From positions 62,001-126,000 of the forward strand of contig JAJYLY010000007.1 in NCBI GenBank assembly GCA_021787435.1: DNA of 64,000 nucleotides, written 5' to 3'. The DNA comes from Pseudomonadota bacterium. Its GTDB lineage: Bacteria > Pseudomonadota > Gammaproteobacteria > Burkholderiales > Gallionellaceae. The notes beneath the pieces were generated by a model. It saw only the letters and a list, made by a program, of their open reading frames with translations, searched no databases and had not been told where the DNA came from. Made by a program: the position numbers and the translations under genes. Every line of letters begins with the position of its first letter. Positions within the stretch are counted from its first letter, which is position 1. This document shows, in pieces, positions 33,584 to 42,552 of this stretch.

Positions 33584-34464
33584 TGGAGTGCGATTTCGGA
33601 CGAGCGGCTGACCATCGCCTCGCGCGATGCGGGGGTTTCCAGGCTGATGCGGCCAAGCTTCCCCGCGCGAAATTCGGTCAGCAGTATCATCGCGGCCTTT
33701 TCGAGGTCGGGCTCTCCGCCGCGCCCCTTGATCAGGCAGCCGCGTTTCTTTGCGATGGCTGTGACCACGTCAACGCCGTCCATTCCGGCAGTCCCGAATC
33801 CGAAGCGTTCGGTCAGACGTTCGGGGTAGTGCGCAAGCAGGTTGTCGGCCAGATGCTCTGCGACCTCTTCCTCGATCACCGCATTGCGCCCGATCGCGTG
33901 TATCGCGGCGAGCATGAAACCGTCCTCCTCGAATTCGATCTTCGGCCACATCAGGCCAGGCGAGTCGGTGAGCGTCATCTGGTCGCTGATCTTGTGGCAC
34001 TGCTGGGACTTGGTCACCGCGGGCTCGTCGCCGACATTGGCCACGCGGCGCTTCAGCAGCATGTTCATCAGCGTGGATTTGCCGACGTTGGGTATGCCCA
34101 TGATCATCAGGCGCAGCGGCTTGTGCGTGCTGTTGCGATGGGGTGCGAGCGGCTGGCAGAGCCTGGGAACGCGGGCCGCGTCTGTTGCGCTCTTGCAGGA
34201 AAGCGCGACTGCGGAAACGCCCTGTTGTCTGTTGTAAAAATCCAGCCACTGACTGGTGATTGCGGGATCGGCCAGGTCGGCCTTGTTGAGTATCTTGAGG
34301 CAGGGGCGCTGGCGGTGCTCGCGCAGCTCCCTGATCATCGGGTTGGCGCTCGCCTCGGGCGCGCGCGCGTCCAGCACCTCGATCACGACATCGGTGAACT
34401 CCATCGTCTCGCCGGCTTTTCTGCGCGCTGAGGTCATGTGACCGGGAAACCACTGTATTGCCAT
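33580..34464 (-). CDS. rbgA: Circularly permuted ribosome biogenesis GTPase (YlqF/RbgA type)
   Basis: A 294-residue GTPase with the permuted order G4 (NKAD) near the N-terminus, then G1 (GIPNVGKST) and G3 (DSPG). EVLDARAPEASANPMI is the typical opening after MAIQWFPGHM; these residues fix the start at 34462-34464, since the longer frame upstream is unconserved. RbgA in Bacillus acts in late 50S assembly. The C-terminal ANTAR-like helical region (ERFGFGTAGMDG...) is present. It lies two bases after the rsuA-type gene. Confidence 0.88.
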   Translation of the reverse strand: MAIQWFPGHMTSARRKAGETMEFTDVVIEVLDARAPEASANPMIRELREHRQRPCLKILNKADLADPAITSQWLDFYNRQQGVSAVALSCKSATDAARVPRLCQPLAPHRNSTHKPLRLMIMGIPNVGKSTLMNMLLKRRVANVGDEPAVTKSQQCHKISDQMTLTDSPGLMWPKIEFEEDGFMLAAIHAIGRNAVIEEEVAEHLADNLLAHYPERLTERFGFGTAGMDGVDVVTAIAKKRGCLIKGRGGEPDLEKAAMILLTEFRAGKLGRISLETPASREAMVSRSSEIALQ

Positions 34465-34466
34465 TC

Positions 34467-35198
34467 TTAATCCAGTTTTGTAAAAGGTGGGGCAAGCTGC
34501 GCCAGTTGCGTTTCGTCGAGATAGCACCATGAACCGGGTGCGATGCCAAGCTCTGCGAGTTTCAGGTTGCCGATCTGAGTGCGGACAAGTTCCGTGCAAT
34601 GATTACCTGCCGCCGCCAGCATGCGCTTCACTTGGTGGTATTTTCCCTGTTCTAGCACGATTTCCAGTTGATATTCGCCACTCTTCCTGCAGTATTCCGC
34701 CGCAAGCAGGCCGGGCTCGTCGTGCAGTTTCACCCCGCCCAACAGCAGTCCGACCAGGTCGGGCGTCACAGGGTCATGCGTGGTTGCGGCATAGACCTTG
34801 GGAACATGGCGCTTCGGCGAAGACTGCGCGTGGATGAAGGCACCGTCATCGGACATCAACAGCAGTCCGGTGGTGTCGTGATCCAGTCTTCCGACGGGTT
34901 GCACATCGCGCAGTGCGAACTGGTCGGGCAAGAGGCTCAGGACGCCGGGATGATGGCTGGGTTTTCTCGAGCACTCGAAGCCGGCTGGCTTGTATAGCGC
35001 GATATACACCTGCTCCCGATATGTCCAGGGTTCGCCGAAAACGGTGAATTGCAGTCCTTCAGTTTCAATCTGAAGCCCAGCGTCCGTGACAACGTCGCCG
35101 CCGATGCTGAAGTCGCCATTGCCTATCAGCCCCCTGCACCATTTGCGCGTGCCAAAACCCTGCGAATGTAGGATGCGATCGAGGGTCATTTTGCTCAT
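34467..35198 (-). CDS. rsuA: 16S rRNA pseudouridine synthase, RsuA type
   Basis: A 243-residue enzyme. The S4-like N-terminus (MTLDRILHSQGFGTRKWCRG) precedes the RsuA/RluB catalytic domain with GRLDHDTTGLLLMSDDG, the catalytic Asp being in this motif, and KVYAATT and GKYHQVKRMLAA in the rest. RsuA makes pseudouridine 516 in 16S rRNA; assignment to that exact position is by family similarity. Start ATG at 35196-35198. First gene of the four-gene minus-strand block. Confidence 0.85.
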   Translation of the reverse strand: MSKMTLDRILHSQGFGTRKWCRGLIGNGDFSIGGDVVTDAGLQIETEGLQFTVFGEPWTYREQVYIALYKPAGFECSRKPSHHPGVLSLLPDQFALRDVQPVGRLDHDTTGLLLMSDDGAFIHAQSSPKRHVPKVYAATTHDPVTPDLVGLLLGGVKLHDEPGLLAAEYCRKSGEYQLEIVLEQGKYHQVKRMLAAAGNHCTELVRTQIGNLKLAELGIAPGSWCYLDETQLAQLAPPFTKLD

Positions 35199-35231
35199 GG
35201 CCGGGATTTTAACAGAATCAATGTCATGACA

Positions 35232-35274
35232 AGTGGCGAGTAGTAAGTCGGTTTTGCCACTTGCTACTCGCCAG
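35232..35274. repeat. Hairpin made of 7-bp-period units at ychJ 3' end
   Basis: AGT occurs at 35232, 35239 and 35246, and the mirror ACT at 35259 and 35266, all spaced by seven. The two arms pair over 15 bp (TGGCGAGTAGTAAGT against ACTTGCTACTCGCCA) with one mismatch. The right arm includes the ychJ stop codon, so it could act as the ychJ terminator, though there is no T run. Confidence 0.6.
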
Positions 35275-35707
35275 TGTTGGGGAACTGGCCATCCACATAA
35301 AACCACAGGCCGTCTTCAAACACGAAGCGGCTGATTTCGTGAAGTCGATGTGCGCGCCCTGCAATCCTGAATCGTGCGACAAATTCCACCGTGGCAGTAT
35401 AAGTGGATTCTTGCGCGCTTTTTTTTATTTCAAGTCCCAGCCATTTCGCGCCATCATCGAAATTGATGCTTGCAGGGCGGGTATCCGGATGCCAGGTGTC
35501 AAGCAGGTAGGCATCGAGTTTTTTCACATACGCGCTGTAGCGCGAGCGCACCAGGCTTTCCGGATCGGTTGCGGGAGTGCCTTCGTGGTAGCGGTCGCAG
35601 CAGGGGGAGGATCCGCCGCAGGGACAGGCAGATAACGCAGCGTCCGCGCAGCGATTCGTTTGCTTCCTCGCATGCTTGCGGGAGAGGGTTGGAGAGAGGG
35701 AATTCAT
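35264..35707 (-). CDS. ychJ: YchJ-family protein (UPF0225)
   Basis: A 147-residue protein with a zinc-type CPCGGSSPCCDRYHEG motif and the SRYSAYVKKLDAYLLDTWHP segment of the YchJ family; a C-terminal NTF2-like part follows. The coordinates use the ATG that overlaps the YaeQ stop (ATGA). The first about 25 residues (MNSLSPTLSRKHARKQTNRC) are encoded by a dispersed repeat found also at 46631, so the ancestral start was probably near CPCGG. Function unknown. Confidence 0.8.
   Translation of the reverse strand: MNSLSPTLSRKHARKQTNRCADAALSACPCGGSSPCCDRYHEGTPATDPESLVRSRYSAYVKKLDAYLLDTWHPDTRPASINFDDGAKWLGLEIKKSAQESTYTATVEFVARFRIAGRAHRLHEISRFVFEDGLWFYVDGQFPNTGE
35674..35700. repeat. Dispersed repeat copy 1 (GCGG-GAGAGGGTTGG type)
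   Basis: GCTTGCGGGAGAGGGTTGG plus GAGAGAGGG matches the copy at 46631-46656 (GTGCGGAGAGGGTTGGGGCG...). Here it forms the N-terminal codons of the YchJ protein on the other strand. Similar motifs are widespread short repeats in proteobacterial genomes. Confidence 0.55.
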
Positions 35708-36267
35708 TGCCATGCGTGTGCGGATGCCAGCCTGCCTTGCAGCACCACGGGTTCGAACTGGATCACGCCGCTTTCGCCGGTCACCATGAGGCTGCCTTCC
35801 TGCAGGGTGCATTGCAGCTGTATGGTGCGTACAGCCAGTTTGGCCAGCGCCTGGGTGGCGTCGGCCGGCAATTTCAGCACGCTGAGATTTTCAAGGCGGG
35901 AGAGCTTGCCTCGATTTTCATTCCACCAGAGGTCGGCAGTGCGCCCGTAACTGATGACCACGACCTGGCCGCTTCTGCCTGAAGCGCGCCGCAGGAGGCG
36001 CTCGTCTGGCAGGCCGACCGATATCCAGAGTTCGATCGCGCCCGTGAGATCCTTCTGCCACAGGTCCGGCTCGTCATCGCTGCTGATGCCCTGTCCGAAC
36101 AGCAGCGCTTCATCGGCGTAAAGCGCGAAGGCGATCAGGCGCACCATCAATCGCTCATCGGTCTCCGATGGATGTTGCGCCAATGTCAGCTGATGATCGG
36201 CATAGTAGTGGCGATCGAGGTCTGCAATCTGCAGGCTGGCTTTGTGGACGGTTGCTTTGATGGCCAT
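35704..36267 (-). CDS. yaeQ: YaeQ family protein
   Basis: A 187-residue protein beginning MAIKATVHKASLQIADLDRH. It has the YaeQ pattern (HPSETDERLMVRLIAFALYA and TADLWW) and a PD-(D/E)XK nuclease-like fold is assigned to this family by structure. Whether it cuts DNA is not shown; YaeQ of E. coli has been linked to transcript elongation and RfaH bypass. Start ATG at 36265-36267 is preferred over an upstream in-frame ATG. Confidence 0.85.
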   Translation of the reverse strand: MAIKATVHKASLQIADLDRHYYADHQLTLAQHPSETDERLMVRLIAFALYADEALLFGQGISSDDEPDLWQKDLTGAIELWISVGLPDERLLRRASGRSGQVVVISYGRTADLWWNENRGKLSRLENLSVLKLPADATQALAKLAVRTIQLQCTLQEGSLMVTGESGVIQFEPVVLQGRLASAHAWQ

Positions 36268-36343
36268 TTGAGGGATGAGTTGATGGGCAGGGCCGCATTC
36301 TAACTTCATAATGGGTGCGATGGTATTGCAACGCTGTTCGGAC

Positions 36344-36349
36344 TATAAT
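36344..36349 (+). promoter_or_regulatory. Candidate -10 element of hemA
   Basis: TATAAT, a perfect -10 hexamer, lies 32 bases before the hemA ATG. A good -35 at standard spacing is not obvious. Transcription would start near 36356 with a short leader. Confidence 0.5.
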
Positions 36350-36381
36350 TGGCGAGTCTATATAGTCAGGTTCACTACACG

Positions 36382-37635
36382 ATGCAGTTGTTTGCCTTTG
36401 GCCTTAACCATCAGACGGCGCCGCTCGCCGTGCGCGAGCAGGTCGCGTTCAGCATGGACGGGATAGAGAACGCGCTGCGGGATCTGGTGGGCAATGGCGC
36501 GGCAAAGGAGGCCACGATACTGTCCACCTGCAACCGCATGGAGCTTTACTGCAATGCTGCAAAGCCCGATCACGCGATAGACTGGCTGGCTCAATACCAC
36601 CATCTTCCGCGCCGCGACCTTGAACCCTATCTCTATGCTCTGCCGCGCGAGCAGGCGGTCAAGCATTCCTTCCGGGTGGCAAGCGGCCTGGACTCCATGG
36701 TGCTTGGCGAGCCGCAGATACTGGGACAGATGAAGCAGGCGGTGCGCCAGGCAGAACAGGCGGGCACCATGGGCATACTGCTGCACAAGCTGTTCCAAAA
36801 TACTTTCTCGGTCGCCAAGCAGGTGCGCACCGAAACCGAGATAGGCGCAAACCTCGTTTCGATGGCCGCTGCGGCGGTGAGGCTTGCCGAGCGCATCTTC
36901 ACAAGCATAGCCGATCAGAAGGTGCTGTTCGTGGGTGCGGGCGAGATGATAGAGCTCAATGCGGTGTATTTCGCGGCGCGCAATCCGAAGAGCATCACGG
37001 TCGCCAACCGCACGCTGGAACGCGCGCAGACGCTGGCGCGGCAGTTCAACGGCACAGCGATCACCCTCTCCGACCTGCCGGAGCAGCTGGCGCAACACGA
37101 CATCATCGTCACCTGCACAGCCAGCCAGTTGCCTATCCTGGGCAAGGGCATGGTCGAGCGCGCGCTCAAAGTCCGCCGCCACAAGCCTCTGTTCATCGTC
37201 GACCTTGCCGTGCCGCGCGATGTGGAAACCGAAGTGGCCGAGCTTAACGACGTATTCCTGTACACCGTGGACGACATCGCAGACGTGGTGAAGGATGGCT
37301 TGGAGGCGCGCCAGGGCGCGGTCAAGGAAGCCGAGGTCATCATCGATTCGGGCGTGTCCAATTTCATGCACTGGATGGAATCGCGCGATGTGGTGCCGAC
37401 CATACGCGCGCTGCGCGAGCATGCCGAAAGCAACCGCCAGCAGGAGCTGGAGAAGGCGATGCGCCTCCTTGCGCGGGGAGAGAGTCCGGAGAAGGTGCTG
37501 GAAGCGATGAGCCGCGGGCTGACCAACAAATTCCTGCACGCACCCACCCATGCGCTGAACCAGGCGCATGGCAACGACAGGGACAGCTTTGTCGAAACGG
37601 TGCGCAGGCTGCATCACCTGCAGTCCGAAGACTGA
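36382..37635 (+). CDS. hemA: Glutamyl-tRNA reductase HemA
   Basis: A 417-residue enzyme that reduces glutamyl-tRNA to glutamate-1-semialdehyde, the first step of C5 heme synthesis. [20 protein letters not shown] opens it, the catalytic cysteine is in [12 protein letters not shown], and the substrate segment [15 protein letters not shown] follows, then the NADPH domain ([14 protein letters not shown], ...[10 protein letters not shown]) and a C-terminal dimerization helix. The start at 36382 follows from the family N-terminus. prfA begins 13 bases after its stop, as in many proteobacteria. Confidence 0.95.
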   Translation: MQLFAFGLNHQTAPLAVREQVAFSMDGIENALRDLVGNGAAKEATILSTCNRMELYCNAAKPDHAIDWLAQYHHLPRRDLEPYLYALPREQAVKHSFRVASGLDSMVLGEPQILGQMKQAVRQAEQAGTMGILLHKLFQNTFSVAKQVRTETEIGANLVSMAAAAVRLAERIFTSIADQKVLFVGAGEMIELNAVYFAARNPKSITVANRTLERAQTLARQFNGTAITLSDLPEQLAQHDIIVTCTASQLPILGKGMVERALKVRRHKPLFIVDLAVPRDVETEVAELNDVFLYTVDDIADVVKDGLEARQGAVKEAEVIIDSGVSNFMHWMESRDVVPTIRALREHAESNRQQELEKAMRLLARGESPEKVLEAMSRGLTNKFLHAPTHALNQAHGNDRDSFVETVRRLHHLQSED

Positions 37636-37648
37636 CCTCACAAACGCA

Positions 37649-38737
37649 ATGAAAAAGAATATCGCCACCAAGCTCGCTCAGCTGAGCGAGCGTCTAGTCG
37701 AAGTCAACCAGCTTTTGAGCACTGAGGAAGCCACCCGCGACATGGATGCCTTTCGCAGGCTGAACCGCGAGCGCGCCGAGCTTGAGCCCGTGGCCGAACT
37801 GTTCCATGCCTACCAGTCCTGCGAGGCTGACATCGCGGTCGCGCGCGAGATGGCGGAAGACCCCAAGATGCGCGAGTTTGCCGAGACCGAAATCAGGGAA
37901 GGCGAGGCGCGCCTGATACAGCTGGACGAGGATCTGCAAAAACAGCTTCTGCCCAAGGACCCCAACGACGAGCGCAGCGTTTTCCTCGAGATACGCGCAG
38001 GCACGGGAGGAGACGAGGCGGCGCTGTTTGCAGGGGATCTGTTCCGCATGTATTCGCGTTTTGCGGAGCGCCGCCGCTGGCAGGTCGAAGTGATTTCGGC
38101 AAGCGAAGGCGAGATGGGCGGCTACAAGGAAATCATCGCGCGCATCGCGGGCCAGGGCGCATATTCCGTGCTGAAATTCGAATCCGGCGCGCATCGCGTG
38201 CAGCGCGTGCCCGCCACCGAGACTCAAGGGCGTGTGCACACCTCCGCATGCACGGTGGCAATAATGCCAGAGGTCGACGAGGTAAACGACGTGGTGCTCA
38301 ATCCTTCCGACCTGCGCATAGACACTTTCCGCGCATCGGGTGCAGGCGGACAGCACATCAACAAGACGGACTCGGCGGTGCGCATCACGCATCTTCCGAC
38401 CGGAGTGGTGGTCGAATGCCAGGATGGGCGTTCGCAGCATCAGAACAAGGCGCAGGCGATGCGCGTGCTGTCAGCCAGGATCAAGGATGCGCAGGTGCGC
38501 GCGCAGAACGCAGAGACAGCAGCCACGCGCAAGAGCCTGGTGGGTAGCGGCGACAGGTCAGAACGCATACGCACCTACAACTTTCCGCAGGGTCGTGTGA
38601 CCGATCACCGCATCAACCTCACGCTGTACAAGATGGATGCGATCATGGACGGCGACATCGGCGAGCTCACCTCCGCGCTGATGGCAGAACACCAGGCGGA
38701 ACAGCTCGCCGCGATGGCCGAGGATACCGGCGTCTGA
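37649..38737 (+). CDS. prfA: Peptide chain release factor 1
   Basis: A 362-residue factor that recognises UAA and UAG and triggers peptide release. The GGQ loop is [17 protein letters not shown], with the glutamine that is normally methylated by PrmC; prmC is not the next gene here. The codon-recognition domain includes [18 protein letters not shown]. The start [16 protein letters not shown] is at 37649. Cotranscribed with hemA. Confidence 0.95.
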   Translation: MKKNIATKLAQLSERLVEVNQLLSTEEATRDMDAFRRLNRERAELEPVAELFHAYQSCEADIAVAREMAEDPKMREFAETEIREGEARLIQLDEDLQKQLLPKDPNDERSVFLEIRAGTGGDEAALFAGDLFRMYSRFAERRRWQVEVISASEGEMGGYKEIIARIAGQGAYSVLKFESGAHRVQRVPATETQGRVHTSACTVAIMPEVDEVNDVVLNPSDLRIDTFRASGAGGQHINKTDSAVRITHLPTGVVVECQDGRSQHQNKAQAMRVLSARIKDAQVRAQNAETAATRKSLVGSGDRSERIRTYNFPQGRVTDHRINLTLYKMDAIMDGDIGELTSALMAEHQAEQLAAMAEDTGV

Positions 38738-38811
38738 TTTGCCGCCTGTTTGCCAGCGGATGCTGCGCCTGAAGGAGCTTTCTGGATTGGTCGGCTTGCA
38801 GCAAACAATAA

Positions 38812-39489
38812 TCAATTCAAACCGGGCCGAATACCGATCCATATGGTGTGACGGTTGCCGCGCTTTGCTTGATGCGATCCTGCGCGCTGCTCTTTCACTT
38901 CAAAACCTGCCTTTCGCATGCGTCTGGCAAATTCGGGATCGGATGTGGCCGACCAGACGGTGAGCACGCCGCCGGGTCTAAGCGCATTAAAAGCAAGATT
39001 CAGTCCGCGCAAACTATACAGCGCTGCGTTGTCATCATGGGTAAATGGGCACGGGCCATTGTCCACATCGAGCATGATCGCGTCGAAATCTTTATGCTTT
39101 TGCATCACCTGCGCGACGTCCTGTTCCAGCACAAGGACGCGTGCATCGTTCAGTGGAAATCCGGCAAGATGGCCCATATATTCACGGTTCCAGCGCACCA
39201 CAGCGGGAATCAATTCAGACACCGTGATCTGTGCATCGGGACCGGTGTTGGACAATACGGCAGCCAGTGTAAAACCGATGCCGAGACCGCCCACCAAAAG
39301 GTGCGGGCATTTGCGGCCTGCAAGATGATTGCAGGCAAGTTCTGCCAGCATATCTTCGGAGTGGTGGGCGCGGCTATTCATCAGTTCTCCCGCCTTGTCC
39401 ACGCGGATGGAGAATTCGTCGCCGCGCCGGTATAGCCGCAGTGTTGCGCCTGCATGGGATGCGGTATCGATCAGGTTATAGGGAATCAT
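38812..39489 (-). CDS. Spermidine synthase-fold methyltransferase-like protein
   Basis: A 225-residue Rossmann-fold protein. VGGLGIGFTLAAVL is the cofactor glycine loop, SELIPAVVRWNREY follows the acidic position, and AIMLDVDNGP holds the catalytic-region Asp. Such proteins are annotated as spermidine-synthase-like; the aminopropyl acceptor pocket cannot be judged. Because potABCD imports polyamines in this genome, a polyamine link is possible but not shown. It is convergent with prfA. Confidence 0.65.
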   Translation of the reverse strand: MIPYNLIDTASHAGATLRLYRRGDEFSIRVDKAGELMNSRAHHSEDMLAELACNHLAGRKCPHLLVGGLGIGFTLAAVLSNTGPDAQITVSELIPAVVRWNREYMGHLAGFPLNDARVLVLEQDVAQVMQKHKDFDAIMLDVDNGPCPFTHDDNAALYSLRGLNLAFNALRPGGVLTVWSATSDPEFARRMRKAGFEVKEQRAGSHQAKRGNRHTIWIGIRPGLN

Positions 39490-39655
39490 GTCTGCTTTCG
39501 TCGGGTCCGGATGCTTCGTTACCGGAGACAGTCTACGATAGAATGCGAATTACCGGGCTTTACGTTTCACTGGATTCTGCCAGGCTATATCAGGCAAGGC
39601 ACCCTCAGGCAAAAATCCGCTCGACGATTTATTCGGGAAACCCTAGAGAAACTCT

Positions 39656-39763
39656 GATTTATTCGGTTTTGTCATTCCCGCACCCGATTAAATCATTCGG
39701 GTGTGGGAGCACGGTTGAATAAAGTCACTGGATTTCCGCCTTCGCGGAGATGACGAATAAATC
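39656..39763. repeat. Inverted repetitive element (REP/MITE-like), 108 bp
   Basis: The ends are GATTTATTCG (39656-39665) and its exact complement CGAATAAATC (39754-39763). Inside are two hairpins: CCCGCACCCGA/TCGGGTGTGGG (39677-39687 with 39697-39707, one mismatch) and a shorter TCCGC/GCGGA. GTCATTCCCGC and CTGGATTTCCGCCTTCGCGG are the classic strands of a repeat common in beta-proteobacterial intergenic regions. A further GATTTATTCG at 39626 stands as a direct copy. No gene is present in the 39490-39810 gap. Confidence 0.65.
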
Positions 39764-39810
39764 TGCGTTTCCGTGCCTTTATACCAAGTGCGATCAACTC
39801 AGGAGAGAAT

Positions 39811-40419
39811 ATGGAGCTGTTTGAAATTCCACCGTCGGGAAATTGCCACAAGATCCGGCTGTTGTTATCGTTTCTGCAATTACCCTATCGGTCCGTGGTG
39901 ATCGACGCGGCAAACCTCGAGCAAAAGTCGGAAGCATTTTTAAGGATGAATCCGTTCGGTCAGGTGCCTGTGCTAAAGGATGGTGAAACCGAGGTGTGGG
40001 ACAGCCAGGCGATTCTGATCTATTTGGCGAGACAATATGCCGATCCCTCGTGGTTGCCACTCGATGCTGTTGCCATGTCGAGCGTGATGGAATGGCTGTC
40101 GGTTTCCGCCAATGAAATTTCCAGGGGTCCTGCGTCGATACGCGCGCATTACAAGTTCGGGCGGCCTGTTGCGATGGAAGAGGCACAGCAGGTGACGGCA
40201 GGCATATTGCAGGTGCTGGAGCGGCATTTAAAAACACGGGACTGGCTGGCTGCAGATCACATCACGATCGCGGACCTTGCGGTCTATCCTTATATTGCGC
40301 TGGCCCCTGAAGCCAGGATAGACATGGGCCAATATCTTTCGATTTGCAACTGGATGACGCGCATCCAGGCCTTGCCGAACTATGTGGGCATGCCGTACAT
40401 GTGGCAAAGTGCGGGTTAA
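39811..40419 (+). CDS. Glutathione S-transferase family protein
   Basis: A 202-residue cytoplasmic protein: thioredoxin-like N-terminus (MELFEIPPSGNCHKIRLLLS with the helix-capping segment) including PFGQVPVLKDGETEVWDSQA, then the alpha-helical C-terminal domain (DHITIADLAVYPYIALAPEA). Active-site serine/cysteine at SGNCHK fits beta-type or related classes. It probably conjugates glutathione to electrophiles; substrate unknown. GAGAGA-type ribosome binding site precedes it. Confidence 0.87.
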   Translation: MELFEIPPSGNCHKIRLLLSFLQLPYRSVVIDAANLEQKSEAFLRMNPFGQVPVLKDGETEVWDSQAILIYLARQYADPSWLPLDAVAMSSVMEWLSVSANEISRGPASIRAHYKFGRPVAMEEAQQVTAGILQVLERHLKTRDWLAADHITIADLAVYPYIALAPEARIDMGQYLSICNWMTRIQALPNYVGMPYMWQSAG

Positions 40420-40468
40420 AGTCTGACATGCATGCGCCGGATTGCAAGTCATTTCTGGCGAGTCTGGC

Positions 40469-40474
40469 TATAAT
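40469..40474 (+). promoter_or_regulatory. Candidate -10 element of prlC
   Basis: TATAAT, 45 bases before the prlC start, in the gap after the GST gene. No convincing -35 at standard distance was found. Confidence 0.4.
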
Positions 40475-40518
40475 CATTTCGTAGTAAAATGCTCGAGTTA
40501 ATTCCCCCAGTAGAAATT

Positions 40519-42552
40519 ATGAACCCACTATTAGACTTCACTGGTCTGCCGCGTTTCGGCGAGATCAGACCCGAACATGTAGCTTCTGCGATCGAACAGC
40601 TGCTGGCCGAATGCCGCTCGCTGATTTCCCGCCTGCTGCAAGACAAGGAATTGCCCACCTGGGACAACTTCGTCGTGCCTATGGAGGATGCACACGAACG
40701 CCTTTCCCGCGCATGGGGGCCGGTGGGGCACCTGAATGCGGTGATGAATTCTTCCGAGTTGAGGGAAGCCTACAATGCGACGCTGCCTGTGATCACGCAG
40801 TATTACGCGGAGCTTGGGCAGAACCTGGCGCTTTATGAGAAGTTCAAGGCATTGCGCAATGGCCCCGAATTCGGAACACTGAATGCGGCGAGAAAGAAGA
40901 TAATCGAGAACGAGCTGCGCGATTTCCGTCTGGGGGGAGCAGAGCTTGCCGATGACAGCAAGGCGCGCTACCTTGAAATCCAGGAGAGGCAATCCGAGCT
41001 GTCTTCCCGTTTCTCCGACAACCTGCTCGATGCGACCAACGATTTCACGCTGCTTGTCGAAAACAGGCATGAACTCTCCGGCCTGCCCGAAGATGTGCTG
41101 GAGGCAGCGCATGAGGCTGCCGTCGAAAAAAGTAAAGCAGGCTGGCTGTTCACGCTGAAGGCGCCCTCCTATATGCCAGTGATGCAGTTCGCCGACAACC
41201 GGAATCTTCGCGAGAAAATGTACCGCGCCTATGCGACGCGCGCATCCGAATTCGGCAAGCCCGAGTGGGACAATTCGGCGCTGATGGACGAGATCGTTGA
41301 ACTCAGAGGCGAGGAAGCGCGCCTTCTGGGTTTTGCCAGTTACGGCGAGCTCTCGCTTGCCGCAAAGATGGCAGAGACGCCGGGGCAGGTGGTGGAGTTC
41401 GTGCGCGAGCTGGCGCGCCGCTCGCGTCCCTTCGCCGAGAAGGATCTTGCGGAACTGCGCGACTTTTCGGGCATTGAGCTTGGACTGAACGAACTCCACT
41501 CCTGGGATTTCGCATACGCGAGCGAGAAGCTGCGCGAGCAGCGCTATGCGTTCTCGGAGCAGGAAGTGAAGGAATACTTTCCAGAGGATGCGGTGCTTTC
41601 CGGACTTTTCAAGCTGGTCGGGACGCTTTACGGCCTGAAAATCGAAGAGGCGAAAGCGCCCGTGTGGCACGAGAGCGTGCGCTTCTTCGACATCAGGGAA
41701 GCGGACGGCAAACTTGTCGGCCAGTTCTATCTCGATCTCTATGCGAGGAACAGCAAGCGCGGCGGTGCATGGATGGACGACGTGATCACGCGCCGCCGTC
41801 TGGAGTCCGGCATACAGACGCCGGTTGCGTACATGAACTGCAACTTTTCCGCGCCTGTCGGCGGGAAGCCCGCGCTATTCACGCACGACGAGGTCATCAC
41901 GCTGTTCCACGAATTCGGACACGGCCTGCACCATCTGCTGACCGAAGTGGAAGACCTGGGCGTGTCCGGCATCAACGGCGTGGAATGGGATGCGGTCGAG
42001 CTGCCCAGCCAGTTCATGGAAAATTATTGCTGGGAATGGGAAGTGCTCTCCGGCATGACGCGTCATGTTTCAACCTCGAAGCCGCTGCCGCGCGCGCTGT
42101 TCGACAAGATGCTGGCCGCGAAGAATTTCCAGAGCGGCCTGCATAGCCTGCGCCAGATCGAGTTTGCGCTGTTCGACATGCTGATGCACAGCGCGTTCAA
42201 GCCCGGCGGCGGGAAAACGATATTACAGTTGCTGGACGAGGTGCGCGCCGAGGTGGCGGTCCTGATCCCGCCCGAATACAACCGCTTCCCGCACAGCTTC
42301 TCGCACATCTTCGCGGGGGGCTATGGGGCGGGCTATTACAGCTACAAGTGGGCGGAGGTGCTGTCGGCAGATGCATACAGCCTTTTCGAGGAGCACGGCG
42401 TGCTGAATCCTGCGGTGGGCGCAAAATTCCGCAGCGAGATTTTGGCGGTCGGCGGTTCGCGCGATGCGATGCAGTCTTTTGTCGCTTTCCGCGGACGCGA
42501 GCCCGCAATCGATGCACTGCTCCGGCACAACGGCCTGATCGAACACGCATGA
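40519..42552 (+). CDS. prlC: Oligopeptidase A (M3 metallopeptidase)
   Basis: A 677-residue zinc oligopeptidase. HEFGHGLHHLL (HExxH plus downstream Glu) is the metal site; MNPLLDFTGLPRFGEIRPEH opens the enzyme as in E. coli PrlC, so ATG 40519 is preferred over one at 40489. It degrades peptides, including cleaved signal peptides. Its last codons overlap xth (ATGA). Confidence 0.94.
   Translation: MNPLLDFTGLPRFGEIRPEHVASAIEQLLAECRSLISRLLQDKELPTWDNFVVPMEDAHERLSRAWGPVGHLNAVMNSSELREAYNATLPVITQYYAELGQNLALYEKFKALRNGPEFGTLNAARKKIIENELRDFRLGGAELADDSKARYLEIQERQSELSSRFSDNLLDATNDFTLLVENRHELSGLPEDVLEAAHEAAVEKSKAGWLFTLKAPSYMPVMQFADNRNLREKMYRAYATRASEFGKPEWDNSALMDEIVELRGEEARLLGFASYGELSLAAKMAETPGQVVEFVRELARRSRPFAEKDLAELRDFSGIELGLNELHSWDFAYASEKLREQRYAFSEQEVKEYFPEDAVLSGLFKLVGTLYGLKIEEAKAPVWHESVRFFDIREADGKLVGQFYLDLYARNSKRGGAWMDDVITRRRLESGIQTPVAYMNCNFSAPVGGKPALFTHDEVITLFHEFGHGLHHLLTEVEDLGVSGINGVEWDAVELPSQFMENYCWEWEVLSGMTRHVSTSKPLPRALFDKMLAAKNFQSGLHSLRQIEFALFDMLMHSAFKPGGGKTILQLLDEVRAEVAVLIPPEYNRFPHSFSHIFAGGYGAGYYSYKWAEVLSADAYSLFEEHGVLNPAVGAKFRSEILAVGGSRDAMQSFVAFRGREPAIDALLRHNGLIEHA

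Noticed and set aside
33133..34431. 432-residue + strand ORF across RIO and rbgA
   Set aside because: Antisense shadow of two clearly identified minus-strand genes.
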